A stretch of 64,000 bases of DNA from Propionispora sp. 2/2-37 (GCF_001298735.1 NZ_CYSP01000012.1:62001-126000); one strand, 5' to 3'; positions 51,789 to 61,787 are shown, numbered from the stretch's first letter. A program made the numbers and translations. Notes: generated by a model from the sequence alone, not told the origin.

Positions 51789-52711
51789 GATAATTCGCCC
51801 ACCTTTCGCACTACTATATTTTTTATATAGTTATAAACGGATGAGAAGTCTCCCAGGCCTTCACTCTCAGCCACATTGGCGCCTGTAGCCGCCGATTTCT
51901 TTAAGGCATTTTCTATTTCCCCGCCTGCCAGCCACTCGCTTAAAAATGCTCCCAGTGCGGCATCTCCGGCACAAGCGGAACTCAATAACTTTACCTTCTG
52001 CGCACTGCACCAATACAAAGCTTCGCCATCACTAAAATACGAGCCCCGGGCACCTAACGTCAACAAAACATGTTGTGCCCCCTGCTGTTTCAGAAGCTTC
52101 ATTACGGTTAGAGCCTCGCCATCCGAGCGGACATCCAGGCCAAATATGTTTTGTATCTCCTCATCGTTGGGTTTGATCAACAGCGGCCGATATTGTAATA
52201 AATCCTTTAGTTTTTTTGAACTAATGTCCAAAATCACTTGAATGTCTTTGTGCCGGCATACGCGTAAAATTTCTTCATAGTACTTTTCAGAAATACCCCG
52301 CGGCAGGCTGCCGCTAATTACCAGATATGTACAATCGCCGAGGTTCTGCAATTGGAATAATAGCTCCCTTTGTTTGCTTTCCGGAACAAAAGACCCGCTA
52401 TTGACAAATTTATACTCATCCGTGCCGTCATTAACAAAAACATTAACCCGCGTAATATCGTCTACCCGAATAGGTTTAACCGGCAAATTGCGCTCCGCTA
52501 ACCGGTCAATAATGTATTGGCCGGTAAATCCGCCGAAAAAGCCTAAAGCGGTTGCTGCTACGCCAAAATGCTGCAATACCAGCGCCACATTTATTCCTTT
52601 TCCATTAGGTGAATACACCGTATTGGTTGTGCGGTTTACCTGATTCCTTTTGATGTCTTGTCCGGTTAAATTCATATCAATGGCCGGATTGGTAGTTAAT
52701 GTATAGATCAT
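51785..52711 (-). CDS. PfkB-family 1-phosphofructokinase / tagatose-6-phosphate kinase
   Basis: A 308-residue sugar-phosphate kinase: IYTLTTNPAIDMNLTGQDIK, SPNGKGINVALVLQHFGVAA, TGFFGGFTGQYII-like segment, and the PfkB signature with catalytic Asp in SSACAGDAALGAFLSEWLAG. FruK and LacC (1-phosphofructokinase and tagatose-6-P kinase) share this plan and cannot be told apart by eye. ATG 52711 is the family-like start; TTG 52732 is in frame. It lies between the aldolase and EIIBC genes, and its product should be the bisphosphate fed to the aldolase. Confidence 0.9.
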   Translation of the reverse strand: MIYTLTTNPAIDMNLTGQDIKRNQVNRTTNTVYSPNGKGINVALVLQHFGVAATALGFFGGFTGQYIIDRLAERNLPVKPIRVDDITRVNVFVNDGTDEYKFVNSGSFVPESKQRELLFQLQNLGDCTYLVISGSLPRGISEKYYEEILRVCRHKDIQVILDISSKKLKDLLQYRPLLIKPNDEEIQNIFGLDVRSDGEALTVMKLLKQQGAQHVLLTLGARGSYFSDGEALYWCSAQKVKLLSSACAGDAALGAFLSEWLAGGEIENALKKSAATGANVAESEGLGDFSSVYNYIKNIVVRKVGELS

Positions 52712-52728
52712 CCCTGCCCACCATGCTT

Positions 52729-53613
<885 letters not shown>

Positions 53614-53649
53614 TTACTTTTTACACTTTCATCTTAAAATAAAAAAACA

Positions 53650-53684
53650 TGAAAATCTTTTCGCTTTTCGCAAATCGATTTTCA
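53650..53684. promoter_or_regulatory. Inverted repeat upstream of the gatY-like gene
   Basis: TGAAAATC (53650-53657) and GATTTTCA (53677-53684) lie in the 149-bp spacer between the RpiR gene and the gatY-like gene, a plausible operator of the adjacent RpiR regulator. Confidence 0.45.
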
Positions 53685-53735
53685 CGTTTTTACACGGAGT
53701 ATTCGTTTTTATCCTATACAACATCGTCGATTTGG

Positions 53736-54491
53736 TTATTTCATGTTTTCCTGTTCGACGAGATAATCAACAAGAATTCTCGATATAATAAACAAAGGCA
53801 CCCTTGATGTTACTTCAAAATCTTTAATCGATATTTTTTCATAGCGGTAACCCACCAGATAACGATATGCATACTGTAACAGCGGGCTTTTATCCGAACA
53901 ACAGATCACGATGGTTTTAGCTCCTGTTAAATAGGCATTTTTCGCCGCTTCAATCAGTTCCTGCGTCTGTCCGTTCAGCGAAACGATAATCACCAGCTGA
54001 TTTTTTCTCAATCTTTTGCTCAGGTTCACAATAATATTGGGATCACCGGTCTGGGTAATATCATAATTCAAAAGCTCCAGTTTAAGGCTGAATTCCTTTA
54101 CCACCTGCTCGGTAAGTCCCCGTGAAAAGATATATATCTTCTGGTCTTTTGCTGCACGGATTTCATTTACTACCGCCAATACATTGGTTAATGAAATTCG
54201 TTGCAATACTTCAGTTGCTTCAATCAAGGATTTGTTCATAATTTCATTGATACTGATCAATTCTCTGTTTTTGCCGGGCATGGTCAGCTTGTACCTAAGT
54301 TCGTTAAAACCGTTAATCCCACATTTCCGGATGGCTCTGGATACGGTAGAAGGTGAAGAAAAAGTTTCAAAAGCAATATCCACAATAGACATATTCGCCA
54401 GATCATGCTCATGTTCATTAATAAACTGCACAATCTGCCGTTCTGTTTTCGATAGATTTTCCAGCACGTCCCCTTCTATTTTGATAATCAT
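53736..54491 (-). CDS. RpiR-family transcriptional regulator
   Basis: A 251-residue regulator. N-terminal HTH (LSKTERQIVQFINEHEHDLA, then IAFETFSSPSTVSRAIRKCG) and a SIS domain binding a phosphosugar (KIYIFSRGLTEQVVKEFSLK, LVIIVSLNGQTQELIEAAKN). The serine loop of the SIS is SLNGQT rather than SNSGET. It heads or neighbours the gatY-kinase-PTS operon (149 bp) and probably controls it, with the inverted repeat at 53650-53684 as a site. The locus thus has two regulators, SorC and RpiR. Confidence 0.9.
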   Translation of the reverse strand: MIIKIEGDVLENLSKTERQIVQFINEHEHDLANMSIVDIAFETFSSPSTVSRAIRKCGINGFNELRYKLTMPGKNRELISINEIMNKSLIEATEVLQRISLTNVLAVVNEIRAAKDQKIYIFSRGLTEQVVKEFSLKLELLNYDITQTGDPNIIVNLSKRLRKNQLVIIVSLNGQTQELIEAAKNAYLTGAKTIVICCSDKSPLLQYAYRYLVGYRYEKISIKDFEVTSRVPLFIISRILVDYLVEQENMK

Positions 54492-54767
54492 TTACTCTAG
54501 CCCTTTCTCATCCATCTGTTTGTAAATTGCCTAACAAACGTAGCAGTAGCTTTCCGCTTTCTATTATAGTATAGAAAGATGAGTTACTATTTCGCTGCGA
54601 CTGTAAATGACTCCTACAAAATACCGGAAATTTACGCAATTTTTTTACAAAATCTAATACATTACACTTTGCATGGACTCTTTAAGCATAGATAAACCTC
54701 AACTGGCTGATGGGCTGCAGCCGTACTTCCCGTTACCTCCTGATACAATCAAGCACAGCCCTATGAA

Positions 54768-55892
54768 TTAAAATTTCCTGGTAAAAAACTCATTATCTTC
54801 CAGCAAACTCTCCGGTGTATCAAAACCCAGCCTATGCAACAATTCAATGACATAGGGATTCTCTATCGGGGTCCTATAAATAGCTTTTCCCGCATATTCA
54901 TTCACGTTGATTTTTGCCATTTCCTTATCAAGAATTACTTTAGGTCCTCCTACACAACCGCCGCCGCAGCCCATTCCCTCAAAAAAGTTGGCCGCTACCT
55001 TTCCCTGTACCAATTCATTCATCATTTCTTTGCAGTTGGCCACCCCGTCCGCCATTCTTGTTTTAATGGTAATCTTCCGGTGCGGATTCAGTCGCTGAAG
55101 CGTACTTTGAACAGCATCGCTGACACCGCCGGCTCTGGCATAAATCCGCCCTGCCCTGGACGAGTTTTCTTTTTCACGATCGGCGTAAGTTGTTAAATCC
55201 ACCCGGAGCAGTTCAAACAATTCTTTTGCCTCCTGAAAGGTCAGCACATGGTCAATCGCCCCTTTCAGATCCGGTTCTCTCGCTTCCTTCTTTTTAGCGA
55301 TGCAGGGACCTAAAAAAACGGTTACAGCCCCCGGGTGCAGAATTTTAACCGTACGGCCCGCCGCAATCATGGGTGATACGGTTGCCGGGACATGGGGCAT
55401 CAAATCGCTGTACACCCTGCGGATCATCCCGATCCACATCGGGCAGCAGCAGCTGGTCAACTGATAGTCTTTCTCGGTAATAATATTTTTGTCAAACTCC
55501 AGTGCTTCTTTTATCGTGAGAATATCGGCAAAAACAGCCACCTCTACCATACCGTCAAAACCCAGTTCTCTAAAGGCATTACGCAGCATGCCCGGTGTCA
55601 CCTGTTCGTCAAATTGTCCCAGAAAGGAAGGGGCAATCAGCACATAAGCTAAAGCCTGTTTCACGGCAAGCGTTTCCATGCAGGCTAGCACATCTTTCGA
55701 AATCTTTACGCTGCCTTCCCTGCTTTTTTGAATACATTGCGCTATCTCACCGGCTACCGGATGTTTTTCCGGATTAAACAGACAGTTAAGCTGACTTTTG
55801 TCAAACTCAGCTCCATATTCTTCCGCACGGCTGGCTCCTTCCTGCCATGATTCTTCGACTATTTTGTTGTACAACTCTCTAAACGTGATCAT
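54768..55892 (-). CDS. Solo [FeFe]-hydrogenase H-cluster domain protein
   Basis: A 374-residue protein consisting of the hydrogenase large-subunit domain alone. H-cluster motifs are in order: L1 as LTSCCCPMWIGMIRRV, L2 as FLGPCIAKKKEAREPDL (the Met of MPC replaced by Gly), L3 as FFEGMGCGGGCVGGP (the ACxxGC Ala replaced by Gly). The ligand Cys residues are kept. There is no N-terminal ferredoxin domain and no small subunit nearby. Such divergent H-domains are proposed to be sensory or ancillary rather than H2-producing. ATG 55892 with AAGGAG upstream. A cobalamin riboswitch plus terminator lies 150-400 bp upstream on the same strand. Confidence 0.85.
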   Translation of the reverse strand: MITFRELYNKIVEESWQEGASRAEEYGAEFDKSQLNCLFNPEKHPVAGEIAQCIQKSREGSVKISKDVLACMETLAVKQALAYVLIAPSFLGQFDEQVTPGMLRNAFRELGFDGMVEVAVFADILTIKEALEFDKNIITEKDYQLTSCCCPMWIGMIRRVYSDLMPHVPATVSPMIAAGRTVKILHPGAVTVFLGPCIAKKKEAREPDLKGAIDHVLTFQEAKELFELLRVDLTTYADREKENSSRAGRIYARAGGVSDAVQSTLQRLNPHRKITIKTRMADGVANCKEMMNELVQGKVAANFFEGMGCGGGCVGGPKVILDKEMAKINVNEYAGKAIYRTPIENPYVIELLHRLGFDTPESLLEDNEFFTRKF

Positions 55893-56002
55893 CCTGCTGA
55901 CACTCCTTTACTGTCTCATCTTGCTATATCCTTCCCTGCCGTAAACAGAAAAATCCTGTTTCTACTCTTCTGTTCCTAACCGTACCCGCGCCGGATGCAC
56001 AA

Positions 56003-56068
56003 ACAGCGCCCCACATCAACGAAAGGCGCTGTATAGCTAAAAAGCCCGGCACAATGACATATGCCGGG
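56003..56068 (-). terminator. Riboswitch expression-platform terminator and a second hairpin
   Basis: On the minus strand, CCCGGCA (56068-56062) and TGCCGGG (56051-56045) form a 7-bp stem followed by CTTTTT, directly after the cobalamin aptamer. A second hairpin (ACAGCGCC and GGCGCTGT, 56003-56010 with 56025-56032) follows before the hydrogenase-like gene. The first is the likely B12-controlled terminator. Confidence 0.75.
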
Positions 56069-56135
56069 ATGAACAACACAGAAAAAACTGCGCAAATCCC
56101 CTCCCCATCGATCGCAGGTCAAACGGTGATTGTCC

Positions 56136-56290
56136 TATAGGCAGTTCTCCTGACTCTGGATCATAGTGCCTCCAAACCTTCCCGGAATTATTATTCCAGT
56201 GGCATACCCTGGATTTGCTCCCCATTACAGTGGCGGGACCGTGCCGGTTTTGCACCGGACTTCCCTATTAAGCCCTGAAGGGCACCTATA
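56136..56290 (-). promoter_or_regulatory. Cobalamin (B12) riboswitch
   Basis: On the minus strand the aptamer core is unmistakable. TATAGG opens P1 (56290-56285) and CCTATA closes it (56141-56136). Between them are GGGAAG, the TCCGGTG...ACCGGCACGG hairpin, the B12 box GCCACTG (in CCCGCCACTGT and again ATGCCACTGG), AAGG, and AGTCAGGAGAACTGCC. The aptamer lies between the M24 peptidase and the [FeFe]-hydrogenase-like gene and points at the latter, with a terminator in between. In such switches, bound adenosyl- or methylcobalamin normally lowers expression of the downstream gene. Confidence 0.92.
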
Positions 56291-56408
56291 ACGTAGTTTG
56301 AAATTATGAAATTATTAAAGTTTTCTCCTGACTTTGACTTTAACATCAATATGTTCTTATTTAGATACACCCTACCCAGGTATTAAGTGCCATTTTGTCG
56401 GCCGTTCC

Positions 56409-57596
56409 TCAGGGCAAATAGGTAATGACTTCAGGCGTTATACTTAAATATTCGGGCCCGTTTTCTGTCATGACAAAGCTATTTTCCGTACCGACGGCGC
56501 CTTCGGGGAACACAAACTTAGGCTCCAGCGCAAAAGTCATTCCCGGCTGGACCGGAGTTTTCATCCCCTTGGCAAAAACAGGCCACTCATCTAATTCCAC
56601 GCCAATGCCATGGCCGAGAAATTTCACCTGATTTTGTTTGTAGCCCATGAAATAATCTTTATAACCCATTTCTTCAGCCAGGGTCAGAGCCAACAAGTAG
56701 GGTTCCTCCGCCGGAATTCCCGGTTTCATTCTTTTCACTACTTCCTCCTGAATCTTCACGGCATCCGCAAACGCCTTCGTCATACGGGGAGTCAGTTCGC
56801 CTATACAGAACATCCGGGACTGGTCACCTGTGTACCCTTGAATAATGCAGGTGTAATCCAGATAAACCGGTTCATTGCGGTTTATTTTTTTCCATCCGGC
56901 CCCTTGAGGATTTGCCACCGCCACTCCCGAACCACCCACCGGTCCGTCAAAATAACTTGGCGCAAAGCCACTGCTGCCGCTGCACACATTGCCATAGAAG
57001 AATTCCTGATTAAAAGCCCGCATTCTGCAACATCCCGAATAACCCCTCCTGCGCAATTCCGCTTCAAATAAAGCAGCAACTTCAATCTCGGCCATGCCCT
57101 CCCGTAAAAAGGAAGGTACGGTTTGGAAGGCCTGGTCCATGACGTACAATGCGCTGCGGAGCAGTTCCAGTTCATAAGGTGATTTTATAGCGCGGGTTTC
57201 CTTAATGGCCGGTGAAATATCAATCAGCTCTGCCTGCGGAAATATTTTTTTATAGGTTAGATAAAGATTAAACGGCAATACATCCAGCTCCAGTCCTATG
57301 CGTTTAAAGACCGTATGACCAAATGCCGCCAATATGTCCGGTATTTCGCGCGGATGTTTAACCGGAACAATCTGTTGCAGCGACGATTCGTCTTTTCCCC
57401 GCTGTAAACTCTTTTTTATCATGAGTACCGGCTCACCACTGGCCGGTATATACAAAAACGAACTTTGCACCGTTCCAGTAAAATAAAATAAATCACTGTT
57501 TAATAAAATAATGGCTCCGTCTACTTCCTTCCTGGATATTTTTCCCTGAAAATGCTGTATTCTTATGTCCAGTTCCTCTTTTGGTGTATACTGCAT
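56409..57596 (-). CDS. M24-family (Xaa-Pro dipeptidase-like) metallopeptidase
   Basis: A 395-residue two-domain protein: a creatinase-like N-terminal domain (1-150) and a pita-bread peptidase domain. Metal ligands are visible: VYLDYTCIIQGYTGDQSRMF (Asp pair), KFLGHGIGVELDEWPVFA (His), MTFALEPKFVFPEGAVGTEN (two Glu). It likely cleaves X-Pro dipeptides or related amides; M24 members also include creatinases and ectoine hydrolases. ATG 57596. It is upstream of the riboswitch on the same strand; no terminator was seen right after its stop, so the riboswitch may lie in a longer transcript. Confidence 0.88.
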   Translation of the reverse strand: MQYTPKEELDIRIQHFQGKISRKEVDGAIILLNSDLFYFTGTVQSSFLYIPASGEPVLMIKKSLQRGKDESSLQQIVPVKHPREIPDILAAFGHTVFKRIGLELDVLPFNLYLTYKKIFPQAELIDISPAIKETRAIKSPYELELLRSALYVMDQAFQTVPSFLREGMAEIEVAALFEAELRRRGYSGCCRMRAFNQEFFYGNVCSGSSGFAPSYFDGPVGGSGVAVANPQGAGWKKINRNEPVYLDYTCIIQGYTGDQSRMFCIGELTPRMTKAFADAVKIQEEVVKRMKPGIPAEEPYLLALTLAEEMGYKDYFMGYKQNQVKFLGHGIGVELDEWPVFAKGMKTPVQPGMTFALEPKFVFPEGAVGTENSFVMTENGPEYLSITPEVITYLP

Positions 57597-57930
57597 GCTG
57601 CAACGCCCTTTCCTGATTTTCCAACAAAAAGTTTCAAAAAACCCCTAGTAATATTTTACCATTATACTTTCTGTTTTACAAAAAGCAGTTATATATATCG
57701 AAAAGAAAAACAACCCCCTTATCCTAAAGGGGCCATTTTCTCATCTGCGGATGAAAATCCCAGTAAGTGAGGACAGTTCACTACGGTTTTAATTAAGTTA
57801 TTGAAGAATATAGCCGAACTGCATAGCATAAAAACCCGCTCCGGATTTCCGAAGCGGGTTTTTTATGCTAACCTGCCATTTTTTCTTTATCTTTCTCGGT
57901 CATAAATACTCAGTTTTGGGCTTCCAGCCG
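57597..57930. other. Intergenic region, 334 bp
   Basis: Between M24 and YkuS genes. It holds a CCCCTT/AAGGGG stem with T-rich 3' flank on the minus strand (about 57713-57735) and the strong terminator at 57826-57868. No gene is supported. Confidence 0.6.
57826..57868. terminator. Intrinsic terminator of the YkuS-family gene
   Basis: ACCCGCT-CCGG and CCG-AGCGGGT form a long stem in an A-rich/T-rich setting on both sides, giving U-tracts in both directions. It follows the YkuS gene on the minus strand. Confidence 0.8.
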
Positions 57931-58164
57931 TCAGTGAAGCGCCTCCACACGGGACACGACTTGATCTGGTGTCATGCCGGCTGCATCAATCACCGGGGCC
58001 TTATTCACGGTATTTTGAATATCCATAAGATTACTATCCATCCCCATTACGACACACGCTAAAATATTCTCTTTACTGTTTGGACTTACTACGGTATATC
58101 CTTTGTTTTTAAGTGCCTGCTTAATGGTTGACAAATTATCTTCTACAGCAACTATCTTTGCCAC
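57931..58164 (-). CDS. UPF0180/YkuS-family protein
   Basis: A 77-residue small cytoplasmic protein. IVAVEDNLSTIKQALKNKGY, then ILACVVMGMDSNLMDIQNTV and the end VIDAAGMTPDQVVSRVEALH, match the Firmicute YkuS/UPF0180 family, which has no known function. GTG 58164 has GGGAGG 7 nt upstream. Single gene with its own terminator. Confidence 0.85.
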   Translation of the reverse strand: MAKIVAVEDNLSTIKQALKNKGYTVVSPNSKENILACVVMGMDSNLMDIQNTVNKAPVIDAAGMTPDQVVSRVEALH

Positions 58165-58221
58165 GAAAATGCCTCCCTTTTAGTTTGCTTACAGTTTAGT
58201 CATATAGTTCCCCTTCATGGT

Positions 58222-58255
58222 AAAAAAAATCCCAGCCCGCTATTCGCCGGGCTGG
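58222..58255 (-). terminator. Intrinsic terminator of the HExxxH protein gene
   Basis: CCAGCCCG (58232-58239) pairs with CGGGCTGG (58248-58255); eight T residues follow on the minus strand (58229-58222). Confidence 0.85.
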
Positions 58256-58318
58256 ATTTTTACAGATTTAGATTTATTTTAAGAAATTGCTAAGTAAGTC
58301 CGAGCTGTAAAAACCTCA

Positions 58319-59692
58319 TTAATTTTTCCGGACGGCAGCTATCTCTTTCGTTGGATAATAAAGAAAATGTCTCGTAATATTGCCCGGATGCTTTACCAAT
58401 AATGGTCCCCATGCAGGATTGGTGTCGTGCATTACTTTTAACAGGGAAACCATTCGTTTGAAAATAGTATCAATGTCAGCCCCGCCGGTAAGCGATTCGG
58501 TAACGGCGGCAGCAACTACGTGGGCGGCGTAGAAACCTGATTTATATTCTTCGGTCAATGATTCGGCAGTTTTTAATATTGTACGTAAGTAAACTGAAAT
58601 GGCTTCATCTGTATTTCTCCAATTTTGAATCTGATCAAGGCTATGATTTTCAAGGCTTTCCAGCTTAGTTTGCATGATGGTGCCGGCAACAATTTTTGCC
58701 GACTGTTTTGCTATCTCGTTGTCAATAGCTTTTCCTGCCAACTGGATGGCAGATAAGTCTTTATTCGTTTCGGCTTCAATGACTCTTTCCCATTCTTTGG
58801 CCTGATCAAAAATGAGCAGGCCTGTCGCATAGGCTCCCAAATACCCCCTGAGAATATCGGCAGGATGAGTATCTCCTGCTGGACCTACATTACGCAGCTG
58901 TGCCTTGCCGGTATAGGCTGCATCCATCCCTCGGATATACCCTATGAGGCCTATCGCCGCCGCAGGACCTAGATTCAGAATGCCTAAAACATCCGAGGCA
59001 GTCTCATCAATCCGCGACGACCAATATTCAGCTAAATCGGCGCTAATGTTATTTTGGATTAATGTATTTTTAACCGCATTTGCCAATTCATCGGTCAATC
59101 CAATATCCGCGTGGAGAACATCATGTCCGCAAACTTCATGGGGAATACAAGCCCAAGCCAAAAGCCCTGATTCCGCATGAACAGGAGGTATGCTTACAAT
59201 AGCCGTTTCCAGACCAAAAGAAGCAGTGGCATCCACCGGCCACGTATATGGTCCATTCTCCGGTGCCCCCCACTTTACAAGGGCCGGGACTGTACTCAAA
59301 TCAGGAGCTTTGACCCCAACCCGGTCCTCGGCACTTAAGAAACCATCATATAAATCACTGACAACTTCCTGAAATGCACTCGTAGCTAAACTATTGTACT
59401 CTTCTCCCCGTTCCAGAATGGCCTGGGCAATATCCAGCATTAGCCGGGCAATTCCGGTCTGTTGCCGGTCCATTAAAAGTATCCTCGTAAAACCGCTCCT
59501 CCCTAATTTAGTCAGGGTTTGGCTAAAAGGTTCTACCACCGCATTTTTATAAAGGGCTGGAAATTTGTCTTTTGCAGCTTCCAACCGGCCCCGCAATTGA
59601 TCGTAATCGGTCGGGGCATTCGGAGCCTGCAAATTGGTAAGCACCGCCTTTCTGACATCCTCTATACAACTTGAAAGGTTGGAAATATCCAT
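58319..59692 (-). CDS. Unrecognised protein with HExxxH metal-binding-like motif
   Basis: A 457-residue soluble, helical protein without signal peptide or TM helix. I do not recognise the family. Its most telling feature is IPHEVCGHDVLHADIG: His-185, Glu-186 and His-190 form an HExxxH pattern, as in dipeptidyl peptidase III (HELLGH), and a downstream acidic cluster SSRIDETASDVLGILNLG (Glu-230) could be the third zinc ligand. HExxH enzymes have one residue fewer. The C-terminal half has FYAAHVVAAAVTESLTGG. ATG 59692 follows AAAGGAGG. Monocistronic with a good terminator. A metallopeptidase or metal-hydrolase role is inference. Confidence 0.6.
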   Translation of the reverse strand: MDISNLSSCIEDVRKAVLTNLQAPNAPTDYDQLRGRLEAAKDKFPALYKNAVVEPFSQTLTKLGRSGFTRILLMDRQQTGIARLMLDIAQAILERGEEYNSLATSAFQEVVSDLYDGFLSAEDRVGVKAPDLSTVPALVKWGAPENGPYTWPVDATASFGLETAIVSIPPVHAESGLLAWACIPHEVCGHDVLHADIGLTDELANAVKNTLIQNNISADLAEYWSSRIDETASDVLGILNLGPAAAIGLIGYIRGMDAAYTGKAQLRNVGPAGDTHPADILRGYLGAYATGLLIFDQAKEWERVIEAETNKDLSAIQLAGKAIDNEIAKQSAKIVAGTIMQTKLESLENHSLDQIQNWRNTDEAISVYLRTILKTAESLTEEYKSGFYAAHVVAAAVTESLTGGADIDTIFKRMVSLLKVMHDTNPAWGPLLVKHPGNITRHFLYYPTKEIAAVRKN

Positions 59693-60110
59693 GCTCTTGC
59701 CTCCTTTGTAATTGCTGACCTAATTTGGTCCGTATTATCTTCATACAAAAATTACAATAACCTCCTTATTTATATGATTCTATAAAAACACGTTTATCCT
59801 TCTAAATTTTTATATTTTTTACAATAAATGTATTTTGTTTATTCATAATCCGGCTCAGTACAATTTAAAGCAACGTGCCATACCTATCAGCATGAAAAAT
59901 CAATGTTTTAGTTTGACTTGCCGACCTTTAATTGTAATAACAAACAGCCTGCGAAATTTTAATCCCGCAGGCTGTTTGTCCTCCCCGGCAGGCTTTACAC
60001 AGCTAACCCCCAATTTATAACCAACCGGAGATCATTTTCCCTTACCTGTCATAAATTTGTCATGATTTCCCTCTAAACTGAAATCATCAAAGAGGAAGGT
60101 TAGGTGAAGT
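59693..60110. other. Intergenic region, 418 bp
   Basis: No gene is supported. A 12-bp perfect stem, AAACAGCCTGCG (59942-59953) with CGCAGGCTGTTT (59966-59977), looks like a terminator but no gene precedes it on either strand, so it may be left from a lost gene. Confidence 0.5.
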
Positions 60111-60587
60111 ATGAAGAAAAGTTTTATTCTTGTCATGGTTGCACTGTTTATGCTGGTATTTACGGGAAGCGTTTTTGCTGCGTCATGGTCTCCTGATTTC
60201 GGTAAACCAAGGGCATTGGAAGCGGCCAAAAACCAGGGCTATTTTATTTGGCAGGACAAGAATGGAATTCATCTCCGGACAACTGCCAAGGGAGGAACAC
60301 ATGTCTTCAGAGGAATCATACAAACAAACGGCCAATTTACAGACATCAACAAAACGCGATTAGAAAAGAAGGATACATTTAAGCTGGTCAACCCTTTTAA
60401 GAATAAAATCGAGTTTCGGTTTAATACTGCCAACGGGGTAGACGGTTTCGATTTTGACGTGGCCGATGGCAAAAAAGTTCAATTTGAACTGTTTATGGAT
60501 GGGCAAAGAATTTCTTCAGACAAAATTTACATAGGAGAAGATAATTGGCATCCCGAAACAAATAAATTTAAAATTTATAGATCATAG
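60111..60587 (+). CDS. Small secreted hypothetical protein
   Basis: A 158-residue protein with a clear signal peptide (KKSFILVMVALFMLVFTGSV, predicted cut after VFA). The mature part is beta-rich: FIWQDKNGIHLRTTAKGGTH, VFRGIIQTNGQFTDINKTRL, IEFRFNTANGVDGFDFDVAD and KKVQFELFMDGQRISSDKIY. It looks like a small carbohydrate- or ligand-binding beta-sandwich, but no family is recognised. ATG 60111 has AGGTG upstream. The last residues run into no anchor, so it is exported to the periplasm or beyond. A large hairpin follows. Confidence 0.75.
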   Translation: MKKSFILVMVALFMLVFTGSVFAASWSPDFGKPRALEAAKNQGYFIWQDKNGIHLRTTAKGGTHVFRGIIQTNGQFTDINKTRLEKKDTFKLVNPFKNKIEFRFNTANGVDGFDFDVADGKKVQFELFMDGQRISSDKIYIGEDNWHPETNKFKIYRS

Positions 60588-60611
60588 AGAAATCCCGGTA
60601 TCTGTGGATTT

Positions 60612-60672
60612 CAGGTTGAAGACAAATATGCACTTTACGCCAAGCGTAAAGTGCATATTTGTCTTCAACCTG
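60612..60672. repeat. Perfect 29-bp-stem hairpin
   Basis: The arms 60612-60640 and 60644-60672 are exact complements over 29 bp, separated by a 3-nt loop (CAA). It lies between the secreted-protein gene (plus) and leuB (minus, ending 60714). No U-tract follows either side, so it is longer and cleaner than the terminators seen elsewhere in the window and may be a structured RNA element or a strongly selected bidirectional stop. Confidence 0.85.
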
Positions 60673-60713
60673 TCTCTCCAAGAGGAGAAAAGTTAATTGC
60701 CCGCAATATTCTT

Positions 60714-61787
60714 TTATAACGCTGCCAGTACCAGTTCACCCATCCGTTTTGTCCCCACTTTTTCCGTCCCCTGGGTCCAGATATCACCGGTTCGATAGCC
60801 CCGTTTCAATACACTTTCCACGGCAGTTTCAATCTCGCGGGCCGCAGCACTTAGACCGAGCGAAAACTCAAACAGCATGGCTGCCGACAAAATTTGCGCC
60901 AGCGGGTTTGCCAGATCCTGTCCGGCAATATCAGGTGCCGAGCCGTGGATAGGCTCATACATGCCAAAGCTGTCCTCACGTACGCTGGAGGAAGCCAGCA
61001 TGCCGATGGAACCGGTAATCATGGACGCTTCGTCGGATAAAATATCGCCAAACATATTGCTGGTAACAATAACATCGAATTGTGCCGGATTTTTAACCAG
61101 CTGCATAGCCGCATTATCCACATACATATAGTTTAACTCGACAGTGGGATAATGTTTCGCCACTTTGACAACCACTTCGCGCCAAAGTCTGGAGGACTCC
61201 AGGATGTTGGCTTTATCGACCAGCGTAACTTTTTTGCGGCGCAAAAGAGCAGCCTCAAAAGCATTTTTGGCAATCCGGGCAATTTCAAATTCATTGTACA
61301 CTTCACTGTCATAAGCGGTAGCATAGCCGTCCACAGTCGTGCGTCCGCGGTCGCCAAAGTAAATGCCGCCCGTTAATTCCCGAACGATCAGCACGTCCAC
61401 GCCCTGGGCGATAATCGAATCTTTCAGCGGTGAAGCACCCTTTAGGGCATCATAAATTTTTACCGGTCGCAGATTCGCATACAGGCCAAGGCCGCTGCGC
61501 AGCCCTAAAAGAGCTTTTTCCGGACGCTGATTGCCGCCAAGATTATCCCACTTGGGACCGCCTACCGCCCCCAGCAGGACGGCATCGGAATGCTGACAGG
61601 TTTCCAGCGTTGCAGCCGGAAGGGGTTCACCGTATTTGTCAATAGCGCAGCCGCCTGCCAGCACCTCGGTGAAGTTTAGTTTTACATCATGTTTAGCCGC
61701 CACTTTTTCCATGACCTTAAGCGCTACGGCAGTTACTTCCACACCAATACCGTCGCCGGGGATTACGGCAATGTCATATTCTTTCAT
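60714..61787 (-). CDS. leuB: 3-isopropylmalate dehydrogenase
   Basis: A 357-residue decarboxylating dehydrogenase acting in leucine synthesis and, with citramalate-derived methylmalate, in isoleucine synthesis. [50 protein letters not shown] (substrate Arg), [20 protein letters not shown] and [20 protein letters not shown] are all intact. Its ATG 61787 overlaps the leuD stop (TAATG). End of the cimA-leuC-leuD-leuB run. Confidence 0.97.
   Translation of the reverse strand: MKEYDIAVIPGDGIGVEVTAVALKVMEKVAAKHDVKLNFTEVLAGGCAIDKYGEPLPAATLETCQHSDAVLLGAVGGPKWDNLGGNQRPEKALLGLRSGLGLYANLRPVKIYDALKGASPLKDSIIAQGVDVLIVRELTGGIYFGDRGRTTVDGYATAYDSEVYNEFEIARIAKNAFEAALLRRKKVTLVDKANILESSRLWREVVVKVAKHYPTVELNYMYVDNAAMQLVKNPAQFDVIVTSNMFGDILSDEASMITGSIGMLASSSVREDSFGMYEPIHGSAPDIAGQDLANPLAQILSAAMLFEFSLGLSAAAREIETAVESVLKRGYRTGDIWTQGTEKVGTKRMGELVLAAL

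Noticed and set aside
53681..53700. TGTAAAAACGTGAAAA considered as a catabolite-responsive (cre) site for the gatY-like operon
   Set aside because: The central CG is displaced, so it does not match the cre consensus.
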